Source of the DNA: Pomacea canaliculata
Lineage: Eukaryota > Mollusca > Gastropoda > Architaenioglossa > Ampullariidae
Length of the DNA: 64,000 nucleotides
Assembly: GCF_003073045.1 (NCBI RefSeq)
Contig: NC_037590.1
Span: forward strand, 43,130,296 to 43,194,295
Direction of reading: 5' to 3'
Positions 63,894-64,000 of the stretch are shown here, piece after piece. The position numbers and the translations under genes are program-made. Below the pieces are notes generated by a model. That model ran no database searches, was not told where the DNA came from, and saw nothing but the letters and a program-made list of their open reading frames with translations. How positions within the stretch are numbered: position 1 is the stretch's first letter; every line of letters starts with the position of its first letter.

Positions 63894-64000
63894 GCGAGCC
63901 GCTATTTCCAGCGGACCACAGCGCCTTGCGGCACCGAGGTACTTCTCGCTAGCTCAGGGGTGGGAAAAGAAGCTGAGTGTCGCGAGCCGCTATTTCCAGC
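63894..64000. repeat. Start of a direct-repeat block cut by the window edge
   Basis: The 19-mer GCGAGCCGCTATTTCCAGC occurs at 63894-63912 and again at 63982-64000, 88 bp apart. Each is preceded by a related GGGGTGGGA...GCTGAGTG segment. Two units are visible, and the second ends exactly at the window edge, so an array may continue. Confidence 0.6.

Noticed and set aside
1-64000. CRISPR arrays, operons, prophage, rRNA genes
   Set aside because: No such structure is visible. Gene architecture is spliced and eukaryotic throughout.

Overview
This window is nuclear DNA from an animal. Genes are split by many GT/AG introns, most of the sequence is AT-rich and non-coding, and there are LINE, SINE, hAT-type and TTAA-type transposon remnants plus long microsatellites. 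The protein families point to a bilaterian. The compact genes, GAT/CA microsatellites and repeat types suggest a lophotrochozoan, most likely a gastropod mollusc; that is inference and no sequence search was run.

Layout: (i) 1-14400 is a gene-poor block with GC-richer islands, probably regulatory sequence upstream of PRDM8. It holds a 224-codon open frame of doubtful status (7795-8469) and a tRNA-derived SINE head (about 11312-11386, minus). (ii) 14401-17072, plus: a PRDM8-type gene (PR/SET domain plus three zinc fingers). (iii) 17073-25688: PRDM8 3' UTR, intergenic DNA and the RAB40 3' flank. (iv) 25689-31163, minus: a complete six-exon RAB40 gene (277 aa, Rab-like GTPase with SOCS box). (v) About 31351-43397, plus: a PALB2 homologue, head-to-head with RAB40. 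Coiled coil, FxLP motif and WD40 propeller are visible; the 5' end is unresolved and the large exon carries an apparent -1 frameshift. (vi) 46248-55749, minus: a complete nine-exon PRPSAP gene (357 aa, PRPP-synthetase-associated protein), tail-to-tail with PALB2. (vii) 56087-61934, plus: a complete four-exon NTHL1 gene (309 aa, endonuclease III homologue), head-to-head with PRPSAP across 337 bp. (viii) 61935-64000: no gene recognised, ending at the edge of a direct-repeat block.

Two genes serve DNA repair (PALB2 in homologous recombination, NTHL1 in base excision repair), one belongs to nucleotide-precursor supply (PRPSAP), one to ubiquitin-linked small-GTPase signalling (RAB40) and one to transcriptional repression (PRDM8). 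They are not an operon. What links them is two divergent promoter regions and a neighbourhood that may echo an ancestral linkage group.

Transposon debris sits in the introns: a 1.9-kb TTAA-flanked element with a broken transposase-like ORF (57353-59209), a hAT-type MITE with a perfect 8-bp duplication (50526-50669), a second hAT-like MITE (61250-61421), a TA-flanked MITE nested in a LINE copy (32280-32505), and several minus-strand LINE fragments. I did not find a novel multi-gene system. The items most worth checking are the PALB2 frameshift and 5' end, the TTAA element, and the GC-rich block upstream of PRDM8.
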